64,000 bases of DNA from NCBI GenBank assembly GCA_946407895.1, contig CAMJQA010000010.1:1-64000 (forward strand). The letters run 5' to 3'. Source of the stretch: an uncultured Prevotellaceae bacterium (lineage in GTDB: Bacteria; Bacteroidota; Bacteroidia; Bacteroidales; Bacteroidaceae). Below are positions 27,974-38,344 of the stretch, piece by piece; position 1 is the stretch's first letter, and every line of letters begins with the position of its first letter. The notes under the pieces are model-generated. The model was not told where the DNA came from, ran no database searches, and was given only the letters and a program-made list of their open reading frames with translations. Both the position numbers and the translations under genes were made by a program.

Positions 27974-28040
27974 TCATCTACAGGCGGGTCTTTTTCTTGC
28001 AAGACCCGGGTCTTGCAAAAATTACACCTGGGTCTTGCAA
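27974..28040. repeat. 22-bp-phase array with ACCCGGGT core (three units)
   Basis: ATCTACAGGCGGGTCTTTTTCT | TGCAAGACCCGGGTCTTGCAAA | AATTACACCTGGGTCTTGCAAA. Confidence 0.85.
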
Positions 28041-29332
28041 ATGCCGCGCTTCCTGAGCCATACCGCCTGCACGATGCCGCGCATAGCCAGGTAGCCTATC
28101 ATGGCCAGCCAGAGGGCGTGGTTACCCCAAAGCCCTCGCGTCAGGAAGTACAGGGCAAAGAACGACAGGGTGGCCAGGAAGGAGGAAAGCAGCATGCCAC
28201 GCGTGGCGGTGATGCCGATGAAGATGCCGTCCAGGATGAAGGCCGTAGTGCTGGCCAGGGGAACGAGCCATACCCAAAAGACAAACTCGCTGGCCGTCTC
28301 CATCACCTGCGGCTCATCGGTCAGGATTCCTAATATCCTCAGCCCGAAGCAGGTGTAAACCAGGCTGAACAGCACGGCAACGGCCAGGGCCCAGCCCCAG
28401 AGGCGGCGCAGCATGGCTTGGAAGGCCTCCACATTCCGCGCACCGAAGGCCTTGCCGCCCAGGGCCTCCCCGGCGTAGGCAAAGCCGTCCATGAAGTAGG
28501 AATAGAAGAGGTAGAGCTGCATGAGAATCGTGTTCACCGACAGGATGACTGCCCCGTGGCGTGCTCCCGCCGAGGTGAAATAGAGATTCACGGAAACGAG
28601 GCAGAGGGTGCGCAGGAAAATGTTGCGGTTGATATGGAAGAACTGGCTCATAGCCCTGCGTACAAAGGTGCCCTGCAGTACCAGGTGGCTGCGCAGGCGT
28701 CCGTAGTAGCGGAGCAGGAGGCCGACGGCCAGGAGCAGACCGGCATACTGGGCTATGACCGTGCCCAGCGCCACGCCCTCTATCTTCAGGCCCAGCCCAT
28801 ACACCAGCCCCAGCGAGGCCAGTATGTTCACCACATTCTGTCCGATGGAGATAATCATGGGGATGCGCGTGTTCTGCATGCCTACGAACCAACCCGAGAG
28901 GCTGTAGAGCCCCATTGTGGCCGGAGCGCCCCAGATGACGATGTCGAAGTAGGCCGAGGCCAGGGGGGATACGTCCTCCGTAGGACCGATGAACCAGAAC
29001 ATGAGCCACTTCAGGGGGACCTGGAACAGCAGGAGCAGGGCCGCTATGCCCAGGGCTATAGCAGCCGAGCGCACCAGCAGGCGGGCCACTTCGGCCAGGT
29101 CACGGCGCCCCAGGGCCTGGGAGGTGAGGCCGCTGGAACCCATGCGCAGGAAGGCGAAGAGCCAGTAGAGGAGGTTGAATATCATGGAGCCCACGGCCAC
29201 CGCTCCGATATAGACGGGGCTGCCCATATGTCCCACGATGGCTACGTCTATCAGGCCCAGCAGCGGCACCGTGATGTTAGACACGATGGAGGGCAGGGCT
29301 ATGCGTAGTATCTTGGTGTCGAGCGGGGACAT
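28022..29332 (-). CDS. MATE family efflux transporter
   Basis: Multi-TM; LPSIVSNITVPLLGLIDVAIVGHMGSPVYIGAVAVGSMIFNLLYW; C-terminal residues come from the repeat. Confidence 0.93.
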   Translation of the reverse strand: MSPLDTKILRIALPSIVSNITVPLLGLIDVAIVGHMGSPVYIGAVAVGSMIFNLLYWLFAFLRMGSSGLTSQALGRRDLAEVARLLVRSAAIALGIAALLLLFQVPLKWLMFWFIGPTEDVSPLASAYFDIVIWGAPATMGLYSLSGWFVGMQNTRIPMIISIGQNVVNILASLGLVYGLGLKIEGVALGTVIAQYAGLLLAVGLLLRYYGRLRSHLVLQGTFVRRAMSQFFHINRNIFLRTLCLVSVNLYFTSAGARHGAVILSVNTILMQLYLFYSYFMDGFAYAGEALGGKAFGARNVEAFQAMLRRLWGWALAVAVLFSLVYTCFGLRILGILTDEPQVMETASEFVFWVWLVPLASTTAFILDGIFIGITATRGMLLSSFLATLSFFALYFLTRGLWGNHALWLAMIGYLAMRGIVQAVWLRKRGICKTQV

Positions 29333-29340
29333 TGGTGAAA

Positions 29341-29408
29341 GGGGAAGTTAAGGAGGAAATCAAAGGGGAAGTCAAGGGGGAAGTCAAAGGGGAAGTCAAA
29401 GGGGGAGG
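29341..29408. repeat. Purine-rich 11-13-bp tandem repeat (GGGGAAGTCAAA)
   Basis: Five to six GGGGAAGTCAAA-like units between the MATE and helicase genes. Confidence 0.8.
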
Positions 29409-29410
29409 AG

Positions 29411-31591
29411 TTAAACTTCTTCGCGTAGCGCTTTGCTTCCGCTCAGTTTCAGGATGAGGCGTATCTCGTCGTAGGAGACGTCTGGGGGACAAAGCACCTT
29501 GATGGCCGTGGAATCCTGCTCCGTGCCCACTCGGCGGATGGCGCGTTCGATGGCTTGCTGATGCTCTGTGGGTACCAGGTCGCTCAGCTCCACTTCGCCG
29601 GTAGCAAGATAGCGGGCCAGGTGTCCGATGATGGTGGCCTGCGAAAGGCCGCGCTCGTGGGCTATGAGGTCGGGCTTCATGCCCTGGCGGTAGAGCTGCA
29701 GGCTCTGTTCCCACGTCTTGGGCTTCGGCTCCTTCTTGGGCTTGGCCTTGCGTTCCCGCTTGGGCTTCAGGTTATTCTCGTCGATGGCATCGAGCATAGA
29801 CATCTGCTTCTCCCTGAGGTAGTTGCCTACGCTGAACCCCTGCTCGGCTATCTTCGTGAGCAGGAAACGGTTCGAGAGCCAGGTCTGCCTCTCGTCGGGC
29901 AGGGCATTGGAAAGGCGCCGGGCAGCCTGCTTGTTGTTGGTCTCCACCTTGGCCGTAAGCGCCAGGGGGCGGCTCAGTATGTCGGCAAGCGCTTCGGCGA
30001 AGTACTGGGCGCTGCGCTTTACGCGCTCCAGGAAATCGGCCTCGTGCAGCTGTTCGTAGCTCATGTCCTGTATCTTCTGCTGCCATTTGGCGGCTACGTC
30101 GATTATGCGCTGCCTGATGTCCTGCAGGGCCTGGTCGTGCAGTTTCGCCAGCTCGGCCTGGCTGTGATAGAAGAACTCGGAGAAGATGCGTACCATCGTC
30201 TCCTGCATGCTCAGCAGGGCGCGGAAGTCGAAGAGCTGCATGAGCAGGTGACGTTCGTATTCCTGCTTCAGTTCGGGCAGCTGGCTGATACTCTGCCGGG
30301 CATCGGTCTCCTGCCGGGCAATATAGCTGTCCACCCGTTGGTCGTTGATGATGGCACTTGCGCTGAGGGGCGTGGCCAGCACCATGCCCTCCAGGGTGCG
30401 GCATCGGCTCAGGGCCACATAGACCTGGCCGGGGGCAAACGACTGGTTGGCATCTATAATGGCGCGGTCGAAGGTCAGGCCCTGGCTCTTATGGATGGTT
30501 ATTGACCAGGCCAGCCGCAGGGGGTATTGCCTGAAGGTGCCCTGCACCTCGGTCTCTATCTCGCGCGTCTGCTCGTTCAGGGTGTAGCGCGTATTCTCCC
30601 ATTCCAGGGGCTCAACCTCTATGTCGTCGTCTCGCTCCGGGCAGCGCACCAGTATCTTCTCCCGGTCCACGTAGGTCACCCGTCCGATGAGGCCATTATA
30701 ATAGAGGTGCTCGCCCGTGGGGTCGTTCTTTACGAACATCACCTGCGCGCCCTGTTTCAGTTCCAGGGTCTCGGCGGTGGGGAAGGAGTATTCGGGGAAG
30801 GTGCCCTTCACCTGGGCCTGGAACTGGTAGGCCTGGCCGGGAAGTTTTCGTAGCTCGCTCTCGTTGTAGTAGTCGGCCCGCTGGTTATGCGTGGTCAGTC
30901 GTATATAGGCTTCTTCCGGCCTGGGCCTGAAGGCCGGTTTGCAGCGCTCGTTCAGCAGGGAAAGGGCCCGAGGCGAGGGATGCCCCTGGCGCACCTCGTT
31001 CAGAATCTCTATGAACGACATGTCCTGCTGCCGATAGACGTGCGTAAGCTGTATGGTGACGTAGTCGGTCTGCTGCAAAGCCTTCGAACCGAAGAAGTAC
31101 GGGGTATCGTAGTAGGGCTTCAGTACCTGCTCGTCCTCGGGCGTCACCACGGGCGTTAGCTGCGAGAGGTCGCCTATCATCAGCAACTGTACGCCGCCAA
31201 AGGGCTGGAAACGGTCGCGAAAGCGGCGCAGGACATTGTCGATGGCATCGAGCAGGTCGGCCCTGACCATCGATATCTCGTCGATAATCAGGAGGTCCAT
31301 GGAGGCTATGACCCTACGCTTCTCGCGTCCGAAGTCGTATTTGTTTTCCACCTTGGCCCCGGGCACGTAGGGCGAGAAGGGCAGCTGGAAGAAGGAGTGG
31401 ATCGTAACGCCGCCCGCATTGATGGCTGCCACGCCGGTGGGCGCCACCACGATGGGGCGCTTGCGCGACCGCTCTACGATGGTCTTCAGGAAGGTCGTCT
31501 TGCCCGTCCCGGCCTTGCCGGTCAGGAATATGCTCCGCCCCGTATGCTCCACGAAGTCCCATGCCGTGCGCAGTTCGCTGTTCTGCTCCAT
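29411..31591 (-). CDS. PIF1-like/RecD-like AAA helicase with C-terminal helix-turn-helix region
   Basis: IFLTGKAGTGKTTFLKTIVE; LLIIDEISMVRADLLDAID; LAWSITIHKSQGLTFDRAIID; VYVALSRCRTLEGM. Confidence 0.9.
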   Translation of the reverse strand: MEQNSELRTAWDFVEHTGRSIFLTGKAGTGKTTFLKTIVERSRKRPIVVAPTGVAAINAGGVTIHSFFQLPFSPYVPGAKVENKYDFGREKRRVIASMDLLIIDEISMVRADLLDAIDNVLRRFRDRFQPFGGVQLLMIGDLSQLTPVVTPEDEQVLKPYYDTPYFFGSKALQQTDYVTIQLTHVYRQQDMSFIEILNEVRQGHPSPRALSLLNERCKPAFRPRPEEAYIRLTTHNQRADYYNESELRKLPGQAYQFQAQVKGTFPEYSFPTAETLELKQGAQVMFVKNDPTGEHLYYNGLIGRVTYVDREKILVRCPERDDDIEVEPLEWENTRYTLNEQTREIETEVQGTFRQYPLRLAWSITIHKSQGLTFDRAIIDANQSFAPGQVYVALSRCRTLEGMVLATPLSASAIINDQRVDSYIARQETDARQSISQLPELKQEYERHLLMQLFDFRALLSMQETMVRIFSEFFYHSQAELAKLHDQALQDIRQRIIDVAAKWQQKIQDMSYEQLHEADFLERVKRSAQYFAEALADILSRPLALTAKVETNNKQAARRLSNALPDERQTWLSNRFLLTKIAEQGFSVGNYLREKQMSMLDAIDENNLKPKRERKAKPKKEPKPKTWEQSLQLYRQGMKPDLIAHERGLSQATIIGHLARYLATGEVELSDLVPTEHQQAIERAIRRVGTEQDSTAIKVLCPPDVSYDEIRLILKLSGSKALREEV

Positions 31592-31595
31592 ATAC

Positions 31596-32048
31596 CTACC
31601 GGGTCAGAATCTGCTGGGCGTGCTCGCGCGTCTTTATCTGCTTGCTGGCGAGAATCTGCTCTATGATGCCCTCTTCGTTTATGATGAAGGTGGTTCGTAT
31701 GGTGCCCATCGTCTTTCGCCCGTACATGTTCTTCTCGCCCCAGGCACCCATGGCTTCCATCAGCGTCTTGTCCACGTCGGCGATGAGGGGGAAGGGCAGC
31801 TGGTGCTGCGCCTTGAACTTCTGGTGGCTGGCGGCCGAATCCTTGCTCACTCCCACTACTTCGTATCCGGCTCCCTGCAGCTCGTTGTAGTGGTCGCGCA
31901 GGCTGCATGCCTCGGAGGTGCAACCGCTCGTATTGTCCTTCGGGTAGAAATACAGTACCAGCTTTCTGCCCCGGTAATCACTCAGGCGGATGTCCCGCCC
32001 CTGTTCGTCCTTGCCCAGTATCTCGGGCGCCTTGTCTCCGATGTTCAT
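31596..32048 (-). CDS. bcp: Peroxiredoxin, Bcp family
   Basis: LVLYFYPKDNTSGCTSEACSLRD. Confidence 0.94.
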   Translation of the reverse strand: MNIGDKAPEILGKDEQGRDIRLSDYRGRKLVLYFYPKDNTSGCTSEACSLRDHYNELQGAGYEVVGVSKDSAASHQKFKAQHQLPFPLIADVDKTLMEAMGAWGEKNMYGRKTMGTIRTTFIINEEGIIEQILASKQIKTREHAQQILTR

Positions 32049-32071
32049 ATAGCTTCTTTTCTAAATGATGG

Positions 32072-32770
32072 TTATTGATTGTGTGTAGGCTGCGTTGCTC
32101 CATTCTTTGCTTTCTCCTTCGCTGGCTCTTTCGCTTCCTGGCTTTTCTCTGCTTTCGATATGCGCAGGGTGCCGTTCGGCATCTTCTCGAAGACGAAGAT
32201 ATCCTTGCGCAACTGGTTTCGGTCGTGGTCGAAGATGCTGCTGCTGTCGAAGGCCTTGCCCCGGATGCGCGTCTCAAAGTGTACGTGTTCCGTAGTGGCC
32301 CGGCCTGTGCGCCCCGTCAGGGCTATGACCTCGCCTGCCTGAACCCATCGGCCCACTTTGACCAGGTTCTTCGAGTTGTGGCTGTAGAGGGTCTCCAGTC
32401 CGTTGGCGTGGCGTATGACGATGCAGTTGCCGTAGCCGTAGTGGGGGCCGCTCAGGATGACCTCGCCTGCAAAGGCAGCATGCACGCTGTCGTTGGGGCA
32501 GGTCTTGATGTCCGTACCGGCATGGTGGGCCCGCGCGCCGCCAAAGGGGCTGATGACGTGGGCTCCGGGCAGGGGATAGGCCCATTCCTCGACCGTATAG
32601 TTGCGGAAGTTGATGGTGAACTGGTTCTTCTTCTCGAAGGGGTCGCGGGCAGCCTCTACCTTCAGCGTCTGCCATTCGTCGATGTCGGCTTTCTCCTCGT
32701 CCTGGGCTCGGGCGGTCAAGGCTGCGGACATGAACAGAAGTATCAGGGTATGGATGCAGAAGTTCTTCAT
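32072..32770 (-). CDS. M23-family (LytM-like) peptidase
   Basis: Signal peptide [63 protein letters not shown]; start at 32770. Confidence 0.9.
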   Translation of the reverse strand: MKNFCIHTLILLFMSAALTARAQDEEKADIDEWQTLKVEAARDPFEKKNQFTINFRNYTVEEWAYPLPGAHVISPFGGARAHHAGTDIKTCPNDSVHAAFAGEVILSGPHYGYGNCIVIRHANGLETLYSHNSKNLVKVGRWVQAGEVIALTGRTGRATTEHVHFETRIRGKAFDSSSIFDHDRNQLRKDIFVFEKMPNGTLRISKAEKSQEAKEPAKEKAKNGATQPTHNQ

Positions 32771-33513
32771 TGCCTCAATATTATGCCGTTCATTATGCGT
32801 CCGCACTTCCGACCCAGCCGGCGGGCGCTGAAGAAACGGTCGTGCAAGGTATAGGTGCAGAGGGCTGCCAGGTGGATATGCTCTATGCCTGCTTCCTGTA
32901 GCAGCAGGCGGTTGGCCTGCCATAGGTCGATGTGCCACTTCTCCATGCGGCGTGCTATCTGTTCCATGGGGAAACAGGCTTCGTGGAAGGCCTCGTACAC
33001 CTCGTCGCCCACCTCGAAGGCTTCCGGTCCTATGCCGGGTCCGATGGCAGCCTGCACCTCGGCCGGGCGGGTGCCCAGCTGTTCCTGCATGGCACCGAGT
33101 ACGGTCTGCACTATGCGCCTGGCTGTGCCGCGCCAGCCGGAGTGTACGGCGGCTACGGCGTGGTGGGCGGGGTCGTGGAGCAGGATGGGGATGCAGTCGG
33201 CGGTACTGACGCAGATGCAGAGGCCCGTTTGCTGAGTTACCAGGGCATCTACGCCCTCCAACTCAACAGGCTCGCTGACGAAGCGCACCTCGGTGCCGTG
33301 GTTCTGGTGGGGAATCACGAAGCGGTCGGCCTCTATGCCCAGGGCCTCGGCCAGCCGGCGGCGGTTCTCCCGTATGTTATCGGGCTGGTCGCCACTGGTG
33401 GGGCTTACGTTCATGGACGCATAGACGCCCGTGCTCACCCCGCCATTGCGCAGGGTGGAGAAGGCCGTTACCTGGTCCTTCGGGAAGGGGTATCGAAGCA
33501 GGAAGTCACTCAT
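32767..33513 (-). CDS. pgeF: Peptidoglycan editing factor PgeF family (laccase-domain) protein
   Basis: [48 protein letters not shown]. Confidence 0.93.
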   Translation of the reverse strand: MSDFLLRYPFPKDQVTAFSTLRNGGVSTGVYASMNVSPTSGDQPDNIRENRRRLAEALGIEADRFVIPHQNHGTEVRFVSEPVELEGVDALVTQQTGLCICVSTADCIPILLHDPAHHAVAAVHSGWRGTARRIVQTVLGAMQEQLGTRPAEVQAAIGPGIGPEAFEVGDEVYEAFHEACFPMEQIARRMEKWHIDLWQANRLLLQEAGIEHIHLAALCTYTLHDRFFSARRLGRKCGRIMNGIILRQ

Positions 33514-34675
33514 CGGCCTCGTCCCATTCTTCCTCCAGGTCCTCTACGTCTTCTATGTCGTCCTCGTCCAGGAATACTATCTCCTGGTCCTCGCCCTCGT
33601 CCTCCAGTTCCTGCTGCAGGGTGGCGATGTCCTTGTTGCGGTGCACGATGCTATCCTGTCCGCTGATGGCGGCCAGCTTGTTGCTCTCGCTGTTCAGCGC
33701 CGCCCACAGGATATCCTTCAGCTGCGGAATGCCATAGCCCGATACGGCGCTGATGAAGACGGTGGGCAGGTCGTCGGGCAGGTCGGCCGAGAGCATTTCT
33801 ATGAGCTCCTGGTCCAGCAGGTCGCTCTTCGTAATGGCCAGTACACGCTGCTTGTCGAGCAGCTCGGGGTTGAACTGGCGCAACTCGCCCAGCAGTATCT
33901 CGTACTCGTGGCGTATGTCGTCGGTATCGCCCGGCACCATGAAGAGGAGCAGGCTGTTGCGCTCTATATGGCGCAGGAAGCGCAGTCCCAGTCCGCGGCC
34001 CTCGCTGGCACCCTCTATGATGCCCGGTATGTCGGCCATCACGAACGACTGCCCGTCGCGGTAGGATACGATGCCCAGGCTGGGCTCCATCGTGGTGAAG
34101 GGGTAGCCCGCTATCTTGGGGCGCGCACTGGAAACGGCACTCAGCAGGGTGCTCTTGCCGGCATTGGGGAAGCCCACCAGGCCTACGTCGGCCAGCAGCT
34201 TCAGCTCCAGGATGACGGTGAGCTCGCGCATGGGCTCTCCGGGTTGTGCAAAGCGGGGCGCCTGGTTGGTGGCGGTGCGGAAGTTCCAGTTTCCCAGTCC
34301 GCCGCGGCCGCCCTTCAGCAGCATCACCACCTGTCCGTCCTCGGTAACGTCGCAGATATACTCGCCCGTATCGGCATTATAGACCACGGTGCCGCAGGGT
34401 ACATCAATATACTTGTCCTCGCCGTCGGCTCCGGTGCTGCGGCTCTTGCCGCCGTTCTGCCCGTGCCCGGCAAAGACGTGCCGCTCGTAGCGCAGGTGCA
34501 GCAGGGTCCAGTAGTTATGGTTGCCGCGCAGATAGACGTGTCCGCCGCGTCCGCCGTCGCCCCCGTCGGGGCCCCCATTGGGCACGTACTTGGCACGGTG
34601 CATGTGCACGCTGCCCCGTCCGCCCTTTCCCGAGCGGCAGCATATCTTCACGTAGTCAACAAAATTGCTTTCCAC
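33506..34675 (-). CDS. obgE: GTPase ObgE
   Basis: [73 protein letters not shown]. Confidence 0.97.
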   Translation of the reverse strand: MESNFVDYVKICCRSGKGGRGSVHMHRAKYVPNGGPDGGDGGRGGHVYLRGNHNYWTLLHLRYERHVFAGHGQNGGKSRSTGADGEDKYIDVPCGTVVYNADTGEYICDVTEDGQVVMLLKGGRGGLGNWNFRTATNQAPRFAQPGEPMRELTVILELKLLADVGLVGFPNAGKSTLLSAVSSARPKIAGYPFTTMEPSLGIVSYRDGQSFVMADIPGIIEGASEGRGLGLRFLRHIERNSLLLFMVPGDTDDIRHEYEILLGELRQFNPELLDKQRVLAITKSDLLDQELIEMLSADLPDDLPTVFISAVSGYGIPQLKDILWAALNSESNKLAAISGQDSIVHRNKDIATLQQELEDEGEDQEIVFLDEDDIEDVEDLEEEWDEADE

Positions 34676-34683
34676 CGATATTC

Positions 34684-34725
34684 TCTAAACTCTAAACTTT
34701 GAACTCAAAACTCTAAGCCCTGAAG
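34684..34725. repeat. Heptad repeat (TCTAAAC type), six units
   Basis: TCTAAAC TCTAAAC TTTGAAC TCAAAAC TCTAAGC CCTGAAG. Confidence 0.75.
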
Positions 34726-34727
34726 GA

Positions 34728-35306
34728 CTACGCCTGCTGGTCCAGCAGTTTGTAGATTTCCGCCATCATGCCTTCCAGGCTGGGGTGTTCTGCCCAGCGG
34801 AATGTATGGCGCATGCCTTCGCGCTCGAACCACTCGGCCAGGGGGGCTGTCTGGTTGTGATAGACCTGGAAGCGCTTGCGGATGGTCTCCTCGTTGTCGT
34901 CGGCGCGGCCCTGTTCCTTGGCGCGGTTCAGCAGGCGTGCCATCAGGATGTCCTCCTCCACGACGAGCTCTATCATGAGTCCCATGTCGTGGCCACGCTC
35001 CTGTAGCATCTTCTTCAGGGCCTCGGCCTGGGCTATGGTGCGGGGGAAACCGTCGAAGATGACGCCCCGTCCGGCTGGCTGCTGGTCGTACACCTTGGCC
35101 AGGATGTCGACCATCAGTTCGTCGGGGATGAGCTGTCCCTGGTCGATGTATCCCTGGGCCACCTTGCCCAGCTCGGTGCCGTTCTTGATTTCGGCGCGCA
35201 GCACGTCGCCCGTGCTGATGTGGCCCATGCCGTACTTCTTTACAATCAGATCGCTGTAGGTGCCCTTGCCTGAGCCGGGAGCACCGAAGATAATGATGTT
35301 CTTCAT
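34728..35306 (-). CDS. adk: Adenylate kinase
   Basis: IIIFGAPGSGKGTYSDLIVKKYGMGHISTGDVLR; IFDGFPRTIAQAEAL. Confidence 0.96.
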   Translation of the reverse strand: MKNIIIFGAPGSGKGTYSDLIVKKYGMGHISTGDVLRAEIKNGTELGKVAQGYIDQGQLIPDELMVDILAKVYDQQPAGRGVIFDGFPRTIAQAEALKKMLQERGHDMGLMIELVVEEDILMARLLNRAKEQGRADDNEETIRKRFQVYHNQTAPLAEWFEREGMRHTFRWAEHPSLEGMMAEIYKLLDQQA

Positions 35307-35335
35307 CTCTTTTTACCTTATGTTATATTTTTAAG

Positions 35336-35893
35336 TTAGTTCTTCTGTTCGGTTCTGTCTTCAGCCAGGGTGTATATGTCCTTGCTGTTGCGTCCCAGGC
35401 CGTCGAAGTCGAGTCCGTAGCCCACCAGGAAATCGTTGGGCACCTCCAGGCAGCAGTACCTTACGTCGAGCTCCACCTGCAGTTTGCCTGGCTTCAGCAG
35501 CAGGGTGCATACGTCTATGCTCGAAGGGTTCTGCTTGCGCAGGGTCTCCAGCATGTGGGCCATCGTCAGGCCTGTGTCCACGATGTCTTCCACTACGATG
35601 ACGGGCCTCCCCGTGATGTCCAGGTTCAGTCCTATCAGTTCGCGTATATGGCCTGTGGTGTTCACGCCCTGGTACGAGGCCAGCTTCACGAACGAAATCT
35701 CGCAGGGCAGGGTGATTTCCCTGAGCAGGTCAGCCGCAAAGATGAACGAACCGTTCAGTACGGCCAGGAAGACGGGAGTCTGCCCGGCATAGTCTTTGTT
35801 GATTTGCTGCGCCACGCGCCTCACTTCGGCCTGAATCTTCTCCTGGGGTATCGATACCACGAAATCTTTGTCTTTTACATGTATTTTCTGCAT
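35336..35893 (-). CDS. hpt: Hypoxanthine phosphoribosyltransferase
   Basis: MQKIHVKDKDFVVSIPQEKI; RPVIVVEDIVDTGLTMAHML; start at 35893. Confidence 0.94.
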   Translation of the reverse strand: MQKIHVKDKDFVVSIPQEKIQAEVRRVAQQINKDYAGQTPVFLAVLNGSFIFAADLLREITLPCEISFVKLASYQGVNTTGHIRELIGLNLDITGRPVIVVEDIVDTGLTMAHMLETLRKQNPSSIDVCTLLLKPGKLQVELDVRYCCLEVPNDFLVGYGLDFDGLGRNSKDIYTLAEDRTEQKN

Positions 35894-35919
35894 AATACAA
35901 TCGTTATTTGGGAAATTTG

Positions 35920-36022
35920 GCGCAAAGGTACGATTAAGCGAGCGATTTTCCAAATTTATTTGGGAAAATCCGAGAGGGAGTACTTTCGACGGAGTCAAAG
36001 TTACGATTAAACGAACGATAAT
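35920..36022 (-). promoter_or_regulatory. Tandem duplicated hpt promoters
   Basis: Minus strand: AATCGCTCGCTTAATCGTACCTTTGCG and TATCGTTCGTTTAATCGTAACTTTGAC, two near-identical modules ending in TAnCTTTG. Confidence 0.6.
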
Positions 36023-36134
36023 GCAAATATAACAAGGTTTAATTTTCCTTATCTGAGTGAGAGTTCAATCTTCATTCTAAGATGGAGCGTTTCCCGGAAA
36101 TAAAGATTAATTCGGTTTCAGCTCTTTCCCCCCT

Positions 36135-37949
36135 TTATTCCCAAACGAGTATCTCCTTGGAGGAGGTGTTCTCGAAGGGCCCAATGCGAGGCGTGCTGGC
36201 CGAGCGCGGCTTTCCCAGGTAGTCCTGTTCGAAGTGCAGGGCAGAGCCGTCGGCTGCCTCGAAGGGGTAGTTGCTCAGGCGGGTGATGCCCAGCCGATGG
36301 CTGTCCACCGGTTTGCCCTGGGGAATGGCTTCGGTGGGGGTGAAGGAGAAATATACCTTCCCCTCCCTCTCTTCTATGCTCACCTTGGGGTTCTCGCACA
36401 CGATGTTGTCCTCGACGAAACTGGGCTGAGGCATCTTCTCATATACGCCTGGTCCGTATTCGAAATTGTCCTGACGGCTGAGGAATATGTTGTTGAAGAA
36501 GCGGTTGTCGCCGCAATTGATGGGGGCCAGTCCTTTCACCTGGGTGGAATGGTTCAGCTGGTAGGGCGTGTAGCGTGTCTGGCTGATTGGAAGCAGGTAG
36601 CCTCCGAAGAAATTGTGGATGTAGGCTCCGCCCTGCGATTCGTCCCATAGGGCACGTTCGGAAAGCATGATGTTATTGTCGCAGACGAAAGGTCCGTGGG
36701 CCACCTCGTAGAGGATGTCCGTCTCCAGGTTATTGTAAAACAGGTTGCACGAGATTCGGGAGCCCTGTGCCATCCAGTCCATCCAGATACCTTTCTGGCT
36801 GGTATGTATGCGGTTGTGATGGATATAGGCATCAATAGCCGCATGCAGCTTGATGCCCGAAATCTCTGCGCCGTTGAACTGTGTCTTTACCCAAATGTCG
36901 TGGATGTGGTTGCCATAGATTTCGCTGAAGGAACCTCCCATACTGCCGCAGATGCCCGTCTGCTCGCAATGGCTTATCTCATTGTTGCGGATGATGTGCG
37001 ACCCTATGTTTTCCCGGTCCCATCCCTTTCGCAAGGCGTTGAAGGTGACCTCGATGTATTCCGTAGCCCCGTCGAATTGGCGCAGGCTCCACAGGTTGTG
37101 CCCCGTGCTGGCCTGCTTACCCAGGCTGATGCCGTTGCAACGCGAATTGCTGATGACGCAGTTCTCGATGATCCACCCCTTGCTCCAGTGGGTGGCTACC
37201 ATGCCTATCTGCTCGGCTGTGGGGGCAGCCCACTGGGTGGCTGCCTGGCTGATGCGGAAGCCGCGCAGCGTCAGGTAGTTGATACCCTCGCGGGTAGGGT
37301 AGAAACAGGTAGGCCTCACTGTCACCTCCACTCGCTCCTTCCTGGGATCTGAGTTGCCGAAGTCTGCGGTGATGGTGGTTGTCTCGTCTCCGACCAGGGC
37401 ATACCACTTCAGCGACGAACCGTCGGGGTCGCGACGGCTGCGGATAAGGGTGTCCCGGCGAGTCACAATGTCCTTCGACTCCACTTCGTATAGCGAAACA
37501 TCGTTCAGATAGACTTCCGCCGTATGGTGTACACGCCCCAGCCCCGTGAACCAGTCGCCCTGAATCTCCTGGGCAAAGGGGTTGTGCCCGGCGAAGAAGG
37601 AGTTGGGCAGGGTGGCTGTCCAGGTGCCGTCCTTGGCGCGTTTCCACTCCGTTACCGGCTCCGAGCCCTTCAGTTCCACCGTCTCACCCTCGGCCGCCCG
37701 GTATAGGATGCGGCGGGCATCGTCCAGCCCGCCATAAAGCGGGTTGACCCATTCGCGATAGGTGCCGCCGTGCACGGTGACGGTGTCTCCGGGCAGGGCT
37801 CGCTGGGCTGCGCAGTTGATGGTGCGGAGTGGTGCGGTGGCTGTGCCGGGAGCCACGTCGCTGCCGCTGGTGGATACATGATACTCGCGTCCTGCAACAG
37901 AGAGGCTCAGCAGGAGCAGCAGAGTCGTAAAGCAACATTTATTTGTCAT
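36135..37949 (-). CDS. Secreted right-handed parallel beta-helix protein (DUF1565/pectate-lyase-like)
   Basis: Signal peptide; REYHVSTSGSDVAPGTATAPLRTINCAAQRALPGDTVTVHGGTYREWVNP; NEISHCEQTGICGSMGG rungs. Confidence 0.82.
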   Translation of the reverse strand: MTNKCCFTTLLLLLSLSVAGREYHVSTSGSDVAPGTATAPLRTINCAAQRALPGDTVTVHGGTYREWVNPLYGGLDDARRILYRAAEGETVELKGSEPVTEWKRAKDGTWTATLPNSFFAGHNPFAQEIQGDWFTGLGRVHHTAEVYLNDVSLYEVESKDIVTRRDTLIRSRRDPDGSSLKWYALVGDETTTITADFGNSDPRKERVEVTVRPTCFYPTREGINYLTLRGFRISQAATQWAAPTAEQIGMVATHWSKGWIIENCVISNSRCNGISLGKQASTGHNLWSLRQFDGATEYIEVTFNALRKGWDRENIGSHIIRNNEISHCEQTGICGSMGGSFSEIYGNHIHDIWVKTQFNGAEISGIKLHAAIDAYIHHNRIHTSQKGIWMDWMAQGSRISCNLFYNNLETDILYEVAHGPFVCDNNIMLSERALWDESQGGAYIHNFFGGYLLPISQTRYTPYQLNHSTQVKGLAPINCGDNRFFNNIFLSRQDNFEYGPGVYEKMPQPSFVEDNIVCENPKVSIEEREGKVYFSFTPTEAIPQGKPVDSHRLGITRLSNYPFEAADGSALHFEQDYLGKPRSASTPRIGPFENTSSKEILVWE

Positions 37950-38146
37950 GATGGTTCCTTTTAGATTAGGTCTCGGGCTGCAAAGATACAAAAACTTCAC
38001 GTCTAATCAAAGAATAAATGAATTACAGGACTCTTTATTGTTGATTAAAGTGAAAAAAACTCCAGCATCGCCTCGTGTTCACAATATTCTGAGGGGAAAA
38101 CCGAAGTAAAGGTTGCGGCCGGCGGAATGAATATATGCTTCAGCCA

Positions 38147-38284
38147 TAACAACGGCGTTGTTTTGCCCTTCCTACACCGATGTTTTGCCAAAACAACGGC
38201 GTTGTTTTCCGGGCCCTGTGAAGGGTCTCCTTTTTTGCAAGACCCGGGTCTCGCAAAAATTACACCCGGGTCTGGCAAAAATAC
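38147..38284. repeat. Six-unit 22-bp-phase mosaic array with three core families
   Basis: AACAACGGCGTTGTTTTGCCCT | TCCTACACCGATGTTTTGCCAA | AACAACGGCGTTGTTTTCCGGG | CCCTGTGAAGGGTCTCCTTTTT | TGCAAGACCCGGGTCTCGCAAA | AATTACACCCGGGTCTGGCAAA. Confidence 0.92.
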
Positions 38285-38344
38285 CTTTAAACTGCGCTTG
38301 AAAGTACTCCCGCTCGGGATAAAAAATAAAATCGTTGGTTTTAT

